From Myxococcales bacterium (lineage in GTDB: Bacteria; Myxococcota_A; Polyangia; Palsa-1104), in contig PNAM01000113.1 in NCBI GenBank assembly GCA_003170275.1, forward strand, positions 52,591 to 116,590: a DNA stretch of 64,000 nt, read 5' to 3'. The position numbers were made by a program, and so were the translations under genes. Numbering within the stretch: position 1 is the stretch's first letter; every line of letters begins with the position of its first letter. Of this stretch, positions 44,685-52,200 are shown piece after piece. Under the pieces are notes generated by a model. The model made no database searches, was not told the DNA's origin, and was given only the letters and a program-made list of their open reading frames with translations.

Positions 44685-45926
44685 TCAGGCGAGCTTGAAC
44701 AGCGCGCGCGCCTCGGCCACCGTCGCCACCTTGCGGCCGCGCTGTTTGCAGAGCTCGGCTGCGCGCGCCACCAGCGGCGCCGATCCTTCGGCCAGCACGC
44801 CCTTGTCGAGGTAGATGTTGTCCTCGAGGCCGACGCGCGCGTTGCCGCCCCAGGTGATCGCCAGGTCGGCCATGGTCATCTGATGGCGGCCGATGCCGGC
44901 CACGCCCCAGGTGCACTCGACGCCGAGCTCCGGGATGCGGTCGACGAGGAACTGCAGGTTTCGCTCGCTGGCCGACAGCGCGCCCTGAACGCCGAGCACG
45001 AACTGCAGGTGCAGCGGCGCGTGCAAGAGCTTGTCCTTGAGCAGCTTGGCGGCGATGTCCAGGTGCCCGGCATCGTAGACCTCGACCTCGGGCGCGGCGC
45101 CGTGCCTGGCGATGCGCTGCGCCATCTCGACGGTGTCGGCGGCCTTGTTCATGAACACGTCGTCGCCGAAGTTGATGGTGCCCACGTTGAGCGTGGCCAT
45201 GTCGGGCGCGTCCTCGCCGGTGCAGCCGAGCGGACCGGCGCGCTCGGCCACGCTCATGCCCACCGCGCCGCCCGTCGACGTTTGGATGATCACGCCGCCC
45301 AGCTCGCGGGTCGCCTTGCGGATGGCGCGGATCGCCGAGCGAAAGCGCTCGGTGTCCTGCGACGCGTTGCCCTGCTCGTCGCGCGCGTGCAGGTGGATCA
45401 CGGTCGCGCCTGCCTTCACGCAGCGCGCGGCGTCGGCGCCCAGCTCCTCGGCGGTGAGCGGCAGGTGCGGATTCTGCGCGCGCGTGGTCTCGGCGCCGAC
45501 GATCGCGGCGGTCAAGATGCACGGCTGCGGACGCCCGCCGGCCAACGGCTGCCGGCGCGATTCCCTGGGCACCACACAGGTGCCGCGCGCGCGACACACC
45601 ACCTCGGGCGGCGCGAGAAGATCCGCCGCCGACGCGGAGTGGCCGTGGGCGGGCGCGATCACCTTGCGCGCTTCGAACTCCATCTTGAGCGAGGTGTTTC
45701 CCCAGCCGACGATGCGCCCCTCGGCCTCGATGAAATCGCCCGCGCGCACCGGCTTCAAGAACTCGACCGAGTCGTAGGCGCGGAACAGCCCCTCGTCGCC
45801 ATCGGCGCGAATGCACAGCTCGGTGGCCACGTCGCCGAACAGCTGCAGCAGCTTGGCGCCGTCGACCAACTCCCCGGCATAGTGCGCGTCGTGGCTGCCG
45901 ATCCGGACCCGGATGACAGATTTCAT
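44685..45926 (-). CDS. kce: Fused 3-aminobutyryl-CoA ammonia-lyase (Kal) / 3-keto-5-aminohexanoate cleavage enzyme (Kce)
   Basis: 413 residues. Residues 1-~120 match the hot-dog fold of Kal: RIGSHDAHYAGELVDGAKLLQLFGDVATEL and DGDEGLFRAYDSVEFLKPVRAGD. Residues ~130-413 match Kce (DUF849/BKACE). They show LTAAIVGAETTRAQNPHLPLT, zinc ligands His178 and His180 in VIHLHARD, IIQTSTGG, and Glu368 in VGLEDN. In lysine fermentation Kce cleaves 3-keto-5-aminohexanoate with acetyl-CoA to acetoacetate and 3-aminobutyryl-CoA. Kal then removes ammonia to give crotonyl-CoA. The fusion joins consecutive steps, and kamE-kamD nearby supply an earlier step. The substrate of the Kce half is inferred from that context. 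Confidence 0.85.
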   Translation of the reverse strand: MKSVIRVRIGSHDAHYAGELVDGAKLLQLFGDVATELCIRADGDEGLFRAYDSVEFLKPVRAGDFIEAEGRIVGWGNTSLKMEFEARKVIAPAHGHSASAADLLAPPEVVCRARGTCVVPRESRRQPLAGGRPQPCILTAAIVGAETTRAQNPHLPLTAEELGADAARCVKAGATVIHLHARDEQGNASQDTERFRSAIRAIRKATRELGGVIIQTSTGGAVGMSVAERAGPLGCTGEDAPDMATLNVGTINFGDDVFMNKAADTVEMAQRIARHGAAPEVEVYDAGHLDIAAKLLKDKLLHAPLHLQFVLGVQGALSASERNLQFLVDRIPELGVECTWGVAGIGRHQMTMADLAITWGGNARVGLEDNIYLDKGVLAEGSAPLVARAAELCKQRGRKVATVAEARALFKLA

Positions 45927-45942
45927 GAGCGGCGTTTTATCA

Positions 45943-45992
45943 CGTAACCATCGGGAATTTCGATTTCCCGGGCGATTCGGGCTAAAGTTACG
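45943..45992. promoter_or_regulatory. Nested dyads between kal-kce and the partner-switch module
   Basis: CGTAAC at 45943-45948 is inverted as GTTACG at 45987-45992. GGGAA-N7-TTCCC spans 45953-45969. Both lie in the 68-base divergent gap, so one regulator could govern both directions. Tentative. Confidence 0.35.
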
Positions 45993-45994
45993 AT

Positions 45995-47002
45995 ATGGCA
46001 GAGCCTTCGACCGGCGCACGTCGCGCCGCCGTGGTGTGCCGCCACCCTGCGACCTTGCGCCAGCTGGCGCAGTCTCTCGGTGTGGCCGGGCTCGCCATGC
46101 GCCAGGCGATCGGCCCTGCGTTCTTGCCGCGCACCGCCAAGGGCGAGTTCGAGGTGGTGGTGCTCGATCTCGACATCGATCCGGACGCGCCTCCGACGAC
46201 GCTCATCGACGCGGTGGTCGCGGCCTGTCCGGGCACGCCGGTGGTGGCGATCGCCGGCGTCAATCCGCGCCATCGCCTGGTGCAGGCGCTCAGCGCAGCG
46301 ACGGTGACGGCGATCGTGCCGAAGCTCGGCACCTGGCTCGAGTCGGCCGCCGGCGCGCAGATCGCCGAAGGCGCCGACGAACAGGAGCTGGGCGTGGCGC
46401 TGCGTCGCCTGATCAACCCGACGCCGATCCCGCAAGGTCCCCTGCCCTATCTACTGGCCGCGACGCCCATCGAGGAGCGCGTGGTGGGCTCGTCGCAAGA
46501 GAAGGACTCGGTGCTCGGCGAGGTCATGCACTACGCCGAGCGGTTCGGGCTCTCCGACGAGAAGCTGCGACGCATCGAGGTGATCGCCGACGAGCTGTTG
46601 CTCAACGCGATCTACGACGCGCCGCGAGACGACCAGGGTCAGGCCAAGTACGCGACGCTCGATCGCCGCACGCCGGTGTCGCTCGGGGCGCAGGCGCAGG
46701 TCCGGCTGCGCTTCGGCTGCGACGGGCGCAGCTTCGTGGTGTCGGTCTCGGACCGCTTCGGCGCGCTCACCCGAACGATCCTGGCCAACCACATCGCGCG
46801 CGTCCTCGAGGCGCGCGGACCGCGGCCGCGAGGCGGCACGGGCGGCGCCGGGCTGGGGCTGGTGCTGTGCTTCACCTCGTCCAACCAGCTGATCGTGCAC
46901 GGCAGCGCGGGCCGGTTCACCGAGGTGACCTCGGTGGTGCACGTCGCCGGGTCGAACCGGGCGGCGATGGCGCGCGGCAGCGCCCTCCATATTTTCTTGT
47001 AG
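45995..47002 (+). CDS. Receiver-like / RsbW-type HATPase protein, copy 1
   Basis: 335 residues. The first ~130 look like a response-regulator receiver: VVVLDLDIDPDAP with candidate phospho-Asp, PVVAIAGVNPRHRLVQAL, and VPKLGT with the Lys. Residues ~165-335 resemble an anti-sigma-type HATPase (RsbW/SpoIIAB). The N-box is IEVIADELLLNAIYDAP, the D-box VSVSDRFGAL and the G-rich lid GGTGGAGLGLVLCF. Such proteins bind or phosphorylate STAS partners. Its close copy follows at 47045 and a STAS gene at 48090, so a partner-switch role is likely. Confidence 0.75.
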   Translation: MAEPSTGARRAAVVCRHPATLRQLAQSLGVAGLAMRQAIGPAFLPRTAKGEFEVVVLDLDIDPDAPPTTLIDAVVAACPGTPVVAIAGVNPRHRLVQALSAATVTAIVPKLGTWLESAAGAQIAEGADEQELGVALRRLINPTPIPQGPLPYLLAATPIEERVVGSSQEKDSVLGEVMHYAERFGLSDEKLRRIEVIADELLLNAIYDAPRDDQGQAKYATLDRRTPVSLGAQAQVRLRFGCDGRSFVVSVSDRFGALTRTILANHIARVLEARGPRPRGGTGGAGLGLVLCFTSSNQLIVHGSAGRFTEVTSVVHVAGSNRAAMARGSALHIFL

Positions 47003-47026
47003 TTAGGTTCATTTTAGCGATACAAT
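46997..47026 (+). promoter_or_regulatory. Possible promoter before the second receiver/HATPase gene
   Basis: TTGTAG, 18 bases, TACAAT, in an unusually AT-rich spot just after the first gene's stop. A GGAG lies 5 bases before ATG 47045. It may allow separate expression of copy 2 and the STAS gene. Confidence 0.35.
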
Positions 47027-47044
47027 ATGTGAAGCGGAGTACAA

Positions 47045-48067
47045 ATGACCTCTTCGAACGTGTTCCCCCTGAAGTCCCGCGGGGCGGCGCTCGTGTCCAA
47101 GCATGGACCGACCTGTCGCCGAGTCGCCCAATCCCTGGGCGCCGCGGGCCTGCAGGTGCGGACCACACCGTTCCCGTCGGAGCTACCGATCCAGGATCTG
47201 TCGGATGTGGCCGCGCTGCTGGTGGACCTCGACGTGTCGCCGGCGGATCCGCCGGCCGTGCTGATCAACGAAGCGCGCCAGGCCTATCCTTCGACCATCA
47301 TCCTCGCGGTCGCGGGCATCAACGCGCGCAGCCGGCTGATCGACGCGCTGTGCGAGACCGACGTGAACCACGTGGTGCCCAAGCGCGGCGCGCTGACGCT
47401 GCCGCGCGGCGGGATGCCGGTGCTCGGTAGCCTCGAGGGGCCCGACGAGCATGACCTGTTCGCGGCGGTGCGGCGGCTGATTGAGGGGCCGGGATCGGTG
47501 GGCGTGTCGCCGTACCTGCTCGCGGGCGCACCGATTCACGAGGTGCTGGTCCACACCACCGAGGACAAGGACGAGGCGCTCAACCAGATCGTCGCGTTCG
47601 CAGAGTCGATGGACCTCGGCGGCGAGAAGCTGCGGCGTGTGGAGCTCGCCACCGAAGAGCTGCTCATGAACGCGCTGTACGATGCGCCGCGCGATGAGGG
47701 CGGCGCGGCGCGCAACGCGCATCTCGATCGCCGGCTGAGCGTGGCGCTCGGCGCCGAGGAGACCGTCGCCATGCGCTACGGCTGTGACGGGCAGACCATC
47801 GCGATCTCGGTGTCGGATCCGTTCGGCTCGCTGTCCAAGCGGGCGGTCACCGAGCGGCTGCGCAAGGTCACCGACGGTGTGCCGCGGCCGCAGCCGGGCG
47901 TGGCGGGCGCGGGGCTGGGGCTGGTGATGACCTACTCGGTGGCGAACCAGTTGATCTTCAGTGTCTCGCCCGGTAGGCTGACCGAGGTTACTGCGGTACT
48001 CCACGTGGCTGGCACCAACCGGGCGGCGCAGGAACGGGGTACCGCCGTACACTTCTACATCGTGTAG
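47045..48067 (+). CDS. Receiver-like / RsbW-type HATPase protein, copy 2
   Basis: 340 residues, collinear with copy 1. The receiver-like half has AALLVDLDVSPADPP, IILAVAGINARSRLIDAL and HVVPKRGAL. The HATPase half has VELATEELLMNALYDAPRDEGG, IAISVSDPFGSL and GVAGAGLGLVMTYSVANQL. The two proteins are recognisably paralogues but clearly diverged, suggesting different signals or partners. Translation start is supported by AGCGGAG. It lies between copy 1 and the STAS gene on the same strand. Confidence 0.78.
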   Translation: MTSSNVFPLKSRGAALVSKHGPTCRRVAQSLGAAGLQVRTTPFPSELPIQDLSDVAALLVDLDVSPADPPAVLINEARQAYPSTIILAVAGINARSRLIDALCETDVNHVVPKRGALTLPRGGMPVLGSLEGPDEHDLFAAVRRLIEGPGSVGVSPYLLAGAPIHEVLVHTTEDKDEALNQIVAFAESMDLGGEKLRRVELATEELLMNALYDAPRDEGGAARNAHLDRRLSVALGAEETVAMRYGCDGQTIAISVSDPFGSLSKRAVTERLRKVTDGVPRPQPGVAGAGLGLVMTYSVANQLIFSVSPGRLTEVTAVLHVAGTNRAAQERGTAVHFYIV

Positions 48068-48089
48068 GCAAGGGGCTGCGGGCGGGTGG

Positions 48090-48545
48090 ATGGTTCAATT
48101 CGATAAAAAGAAGCTCAACGACGGCAGCCTCCACGTGACCATCTCGGGCAAGATCGACGAGAAGTTCGACGGAGGGCCGGTGGTCGAGGCGGCGGGCGGC
48201 AACGGCTCGACGGGCAAGGTGGTTATCCACCTGGGCGGCATTCGCTCGATCTCGTCGCTCGGCGTGCGCGCGTTCGAGATGTTCATTTCGTCGCTGGCGC
48301 AGCGCGAGATCGTGATGATCCACGTCTCCCCCGCCATCGCGTCGCAGATGACCATGATCCCCAACCTGTGCCACGACGCGATCATCGAATCCGCCAAGCT
48401 GCCCTTCGCCTGCCCCAGCTGCGGCGCCGAGAAATCCCACTCGATTCCCTGGCGCGCCCAGGCCAACGTCGAGCACGCTCCCAAGTGCGCCTGCGGCACC
48501 ACCATGGAGCTCGACGGCCTCCCCGAACAATACCTCCCCTCGTAA
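48090..48545 (+). CDS. STAS-domain (anti-sigma-antagonist-like) protein with C-terminal zinc ribbon
   Basis: 151 residues. The N-terminal ~105 form a STAS fold: LHVTISGKIDEKFD, KVVIHLGGIRSISSLGVRAFEMFI. In SpoIIAA the phosphoacceptor lies in DSSGLG; here the aligned stretch is SISSLG, keeping a Ser (Ser55) but losing the Asp. A zinc ribbon follows, with CPSC at 108-111 and CAC at 133-135. STAS plus zinc ribbon is unusual. It is the natural substrate or partner of the two upstream HATPase proteins. Output is unknown, since no sigma factor or phosphatase gene is adjacent. Confidence 0.75.
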   Translation: MVQFDKKKLNDGSLHVTISGKIDEKFDGGPVVEAAGGNGSTGKVVIHLGGIRSISSLGVRAFEMFISSLAQREIVMIHVSPAIASQMTMIPNLCHDAIIESAKLPFACPSCGAEKSHSIPWRAQANVEHAPKCACGTTMELDGLPEQYLPS

Positions 48546-48572
48546 CACAGCTGAGATGGTGGAGAAGGACCC

Positions 48573-49313
48573 CTACCTCTTAAGTAGCGTGGAGAGGATG
48601 TAGGAGGCTACCTGGGAGGGTTTGGTGCCGGGGCCGAAGCCGGCGTCGAAGCCGAGCTCGCGGGCGAGCTTGTGATCGATGCGCGGGCCGCCGAGCAGGA
48701 AGAGCAGGTTGCGCTGGCCGGATTTCTTGGCAAGGTCGATCAGCTGGCGCGAGTTGTCGATGTGCAGATCGCGCTGGGTCATGATCTGCGAGACCAGGAT
48801 GGCGTCGGCGGACAGCTCCTTCGCGCGCGTCAGCAGCGCCAGGTTGTCGACCTGGGCGCCCAGGTTGTAGGCGTCGATCCACGGGTACGCCTCGAGGCCC
48901 TTGTCGCCGGCGTAGCCCTTCATGTTGAGGATCGCGTCGATGCCGACGGTGTGCGCGTCGGAGCCGGTGCACGCGCCGACCACCACCAGCTTGCGGCCGA
49001 TCTTCTCGTGGATGAGGTGGTTGATCTCCTTGAAGCCCCACGCCGGCAGCTCGACCTCGGGCACGACGATCTGCGCGAAGTCGAGCGGCACGTCCGCGTT
49101 GCCGTAGGCGACGAAGAACGAGAACTCGTTGCCGGCCGACTCCATGGTCGCCACCACCACGTTCTTCAGCCCCAGCCCCTCGCAGAACAGCCGCGCGGCT
49201 TCCTTGGCGCGTCCCGACACCGCCACTGGCAGCGTGAACGAGAGCTGGATGCGCCCGTCGTCCTTGCGATCGCCGTACGGCCGGATCGGCTGCGGCGTCT
49301 TCTTCGCGCTCAC
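48573..49313 (-). CDS. kamE: Lysine 5,6-aminomutase beta subunit (cobalamin/PLP-binding)
   Basis: 246 residues from GTG. The cobalamin-binding motif is GSDAHTVG with lower-ligand His121. Lys132, eleven residues later (ILNMKGYAGDKG), matches the PLP Schiff-base lysine Lys144 of the clostridial beta subunit at the same spacing. The Rossmann-like remainder has LLFLLGGPRIDHKLARELGFDAGFGPGTKPSQV. With KamD it moves the terminal amino group of D-lysine or beta-lysine one carbon, using adenosylcobalamin. The start overlaps the kamD stop. Confidence 0.93.
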   Translation of the reverse strand: MSAKKTPQPIRPYGDRKDDGRIQLSFTLPVAVSGRAKEAARLFCEGLGLKNVVVATMESAGNEFSFFVAYGNADVPLDFAQIVVPEVELPAWGFKEINHLIHEKIGRKLVVVGACTGSDAHTVGIDAILNMKGYAGDKGLEAYPWIDAYNLGAQVDNLALLTRAKELSADAILVSQIMTQRDLHIDNSRQLIDLAKKSGQRNLLFLLGGPRIDHKLARELGFDAGFGPGTKPSQVASYILSTLLKR

Positions 49314-50866
49314 AACTGCACCTTGCCCTCGAGCACGTCGAGGATCGGATTGAAATAGTCGGCGCGCTTGTCGATCACGCCGACCAGGCCGCGCCCGCCC
49401 GTCTCCGGCCGCTTGACGTCGGCAAACGCGCCGCGCGCGATCGCCGAGAACATGCCCTCCCCCGCCACCTCGCGCAGAAGATCGCGCGCCTCGCCGAGCA
49501 CCAGCCGCGCGCGCGCCACGATCCGCCCGTCCGGATTCCAGCGGATCTCCTCCGACAGGTGCCGCGCGGCGTTGAACACGTAGTCGGCGCCGCGCAGCGC
49601 GACGAAGCGGTCCTGCAACAGCGGCGTGTGGATCGACTCGGTCATCATGCCGAGCAGCTCGATCGATTGCTCCGTCGCCACGCCCACCAGATCGTACAGC
49701 CCGTCGACGCGGTGCGACCAGAAGATGTCGCCGGTCTTGTGCTTGGTGGCCGGCATCCACTTGATCGGATGGCGCGGGAAGATCTGCCGCACCAGCTGCG
49801 CCTGCGCGATCTCCATCAAGAACGAGTCCTCGATCGACTTGTCGATCTCGAACGCGTGCCCCAGCCCCATCAGCTCGTCGGGCAGCCCGGCGTTGTGTGC
49901 GAACGACTCGTTGATGAACTGCGACGCCAACACGGTGTGCGCCTTCTCCACCGCGTCGGCGGTGGTGAGGTAGTTGTCCTCGCCCGTGTTGATGACGATC
50001 CCCGCGCGCGCGATCATGCGCCGCGAAAAATACTGATCGCACAACGTGCGCCGCGGGTTGATGTCGCGGAACAAGATCCCGTACATCGCGTCGTTGAGCA
50101 GCATGTCCAGCCGCTCGACCGCCGCCAGGTACGCGATCTCCGACATGCACAGGCCCGAGGAATAGTTCACCTGCTGCAGGTAGCGCCCGAGCTTCTCCTG
50201 CTCGTCGTCGAGCGCCGCGCGCACGATCTTGAAGTTCTCCTGCGTCGCCCAGGTGCCGCCGAAGCCCTCGGTGGTGGCGCCGTACGGGACGTAGTCGATC
50301 AGGGACTGAGCAGTCGAGCGGATCACCGCAATGATGTCCGCGCCCGCCTGCGACGCCGCGCGCGCCTGATCGGCGTCGTCGTAGATGTTGCCGGTGGCGA
50401 CGATCAAATACTTCCACGGCGTCGGCCCGGTGCCGAGCCGCTTGCGATCGCTCTCGCGCCTGTGCCGCGCGCGATCGATGCGCGCCATCGCCTCGTCCGT
50501 ATGCGGCTGCAGCGCGCGCCGGATCGCGTCGGGCGCCGGGCCGCCTTCGCCATCGTCGAGCGTGGCGGCGTAGGCGAGCTGCTCCGCCGCCTGTTGCGGG
50601 TCGGCCGCCCCCCGGGCGAGCGCCCTGCCTAGATAGGTGGCGATCCCCCGCCCGCCCAGGCCGTCCTTCAAATAGCGATCGACGCAGGTGTTCACCAGCG
50701 GAACTCCGTCGCCGTCGGCGCCATCCACGCCATACGCGCGCAACACCGTCCGTTCGATGGAAACCGTGGTGTGGCGATGGATGAAATCCTGGACGCCCTG
50801 CGCAATGCGCGCCGCCAAGGTCCGGCACTCGGCGACGACTGCGTCATCTATCGGAAGCGGATACAT
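49310..50866 (-). CDS. kamD: Lysine 5,6-aminomutase alpha subunit
   Basis: 518 residues. The TIM-barrel catalytic subunit is recognised by PWKYLIVATGNIYDDADQARAA, PYGATTEGFGGTWATQENFKIVR, RYLQQVNYSSGLCMSEIA, INTGEDNYLTTADA and WMPATKHKTGDIFW. These match bacterial D-lysine 5,6-aminomutase alpha subunits at full length. With KamE it feeds 3,5-diaminohexanoate (from beta-lysine) or 2,5-diaminohexanoate (from D-lysine) into degradation. The Kal-Kce fusion 2.6 kb away performs later steps, but the intervening 3,5-diaminohexanoate dehydrogenase is not in this window. Confidence 0.93.
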   Translation of the reverse strand: MYPLPIDDAVVAECRTLAARIAQGVQDFIHRHTTVSIERTVLRAYGVDGADGDGVPLVNTCVDRYLKDGLGGRGIATYLGRALARGAADPQQAAEQLAYAATLDDGEGGPAPDAIRRALQPHTDEAMARIDRARHRRESDRKRLGTGPTPWKYLIVATGNIYDDADQARAASQAGADIIAVIRSTAQSLIDYVPYGATTEGFGGTWATQENFKIVRAALDDEQEKLGRYLQQVNYSSGLCMSEIAYLAAVERLDMLLNDAMYGILFRDINPRRTLCDQYFSRRMIARAGIVINTGEDNYLTTADAVEKAHTVLASQFINESFAHNAGLPDELMGLGHAFEIDKSIEDSFLMEIAQAQLVRQIFPRHPIKWMPATKHKTGDIFWSHRVDGLYDLVGVATEQSIELLGMMTESIHTPLLQDRFVALRGADYVFNAARHLSEEIRWNPDGRIVARARLVLGEARDLLREVAGEGMFSAIARGAFADVKRPETGGRGLVGVIDKRADYFNPILDVLEGKVQL

Positions 50867-50888
50867 CGCCGGTGAATCTACTTCCCGC

Positions 50889-50905
50889 CTTGCACCCGAC
50901 GCAAG
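50889..50905. promoter_or_regulatory. Dyad between kamD and sprT-like genes
   Basis: CTTGC-N7-GCAAG in the 60-base divergent gap. It could be an operator for kamDE; no regulator gene is adjacent. Confidence 0.3.
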
Positions 50906-50926
50906 CTCGGCTAGCCTGTCTCCTCG

Positions 50927-51451
50927 ATGAGGGACACCAGTCTGGAGTCGGTGCTCGAGCACCTGAACGAGCACTACCGGGCCGTGAACCGGTCCAAGTT
51001 CGACGACGTGCTGCCCGACACCTATCGGATCGAGTTCAATCCGTACCTCAGGCGCCTCACCGGACGCATCACCTACTCGATGCGGCTGATCGAGATCTCG
51101 CTCTATCACTATCGGCAGTACGGCTACGCTGACGCGCTGGCGACGCTCGAGCACGAGATGCTGCACCTGTACCTGCACATGCTCGGTCGCCCGTCCGGCC
51201 ACAACAACCTGTTCAAGCAGGCCGCCAAGACGATGGGCATCCGCGTGTTCCACGACAACGTCTACCCGAAGAACCGCACGCCGCGGCACCGCTACGTCTT
51301 CGAGTGCCCGCGCTGCTCGCGCATGGTGTTTCGCCGTCGCCACCGGGCCGCCAATCCGCTCGCCTGCGGCATCTGCTGCCGCGAGCACGCCGGCGGCGCC
51401 TGGGACAACCGCTTCCAGCTCCAGCTGATCGAGAAGGTGAAGTTCGCCTAA
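50927..51451 (+). CDS. SprT-like zinc metallopeptidase
   Basis: 174 residues. The active site HEMLH is at 76-80, with a third ligand probably His92 (SGHNNLF). A C-terminal zinc ribbon (FECPRCSRMVF ... CGICC) follows, as in SprT/Spartan relatives that cleave DNA-crosslinked proteins. There is no signal peptide, so it acts in the cytoplasm. It ends in a 4-base convergent overlap with the uracil-DNA glycosylase gene, a DNA-repair neighbour. Confidence 0.88.
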   Translation: MRDTSLESVLEHLNEHYRAVNRSKFDDVLPDTYRIEFNPYLRRLTGRITYSMRLIEISLYHYRQYGYADALATLEHEMLHLYLHMLGRPSGHNNLFKQAAKTMGIRVFHDNVYPKNRTPRHRYVFECPRCSRMVFRRRHRAANPLACGICCREHAGGAWDNRFQLQLIEKVKFA

Positions 51452-52200
51452 CCCGAATTGCGGGCGACGCCGAGCTTGTCGAGCTCGGCCATCACCACCT
51501 GCAGATCGGACCACACCTCGCGCTTGGCGCTCGGGTTGCGCAACAGGTACGCCGGGTGGAACGTGGGCATCAGTGCGATCCCCTCGTAGCTCTGGAAGGT
51601 TCCGCGCAGCCGGCTGATCGGCGCGTCGGAGCGCAGCAAGCACTGCGCGGCGAACTTGCCCAGGCACACGATGATCTTCGGCTTTATCGACGCGAGCTGG
51701 CGCTTGAGGAACGGCTCGCACGCGGCGATCTCGTCCGGCTCGGGATTGCGATTGCCCGGCGGCCGGCACTTGATGATGTTGCAGATGTAGACGTCTTCGC
51801 GCTGAAGGCCCATCGCCTGGATCATCTTGGTGAGCAGCTGGCCAGCCGCGCCGACGAACGGCTCGCCGCTGGCATCCTCGTCGGCGCCCGGCGCCTCGCC
51901 GACGAACGCCAACGCGGCGGCGGGATTTCCCACGCCGAAGACGATGTTCTTGCGCCCGCCCGACAGCTTGCATCGCGTGCAATCGCCCAGGTCCTCACGG
52001 ATCGCAATCAATCCGCTCGCGTCTGCGTTCGCCGTCACATTCGCGTTGCCCCTTCCTTGCGCCGAAGGCGAGGGGCCATCGGGGGCCCGATGCACGCGCC
52101 CCACGCCCCGCGGCACGCCCGCCACGTTCCCCCGCTCCAACCACGCCACGTGCTCTTTGACCTGCCGCGCGATCGCCAGCAGCTCGTCTCTGTCATTCAT
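51448..52200 (-). CDS. Uracil-DNA glycosylase, family 4/5 type with iron-sulfur cluster
   Basis: 250 residues. Motif A GEAPGADEDASGEPFVGAAGQLL and motif B TFHPAYLLRNP are intact. Cluster cysteines are seen in CTRCKLS and near CNIIKCRPPGNRNPEPDEIAAC. A variable Gly/Arg/Pro-rich stretch precedes the domain. It removes uracil from DNA. The start overlaps the coaBC stop (ATGA). Confidence 0.92.
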   Translation of the reverse strand: MNDRDELLAIARQVKEHVAWLERGNVAGVPRGVGRVHRAPDGPSPSAQGRGNANVTANADASGLIAIREDLGDCTRCKLSGGRKNIVFGVGNPAAALAFVGEAPGADEDASGEPFVGAAGQLLTKMIQAMGLQREDVYICNIIKCRPPGNRNPEPDEIAACEPFLKRQLASIKPKIIVCLGKFAAQCLLRSDAPISRLRGTFQSYEGIALMPTFHPAYLLRNPSAKREVWSDLQVVMAELDKLGVARNSG

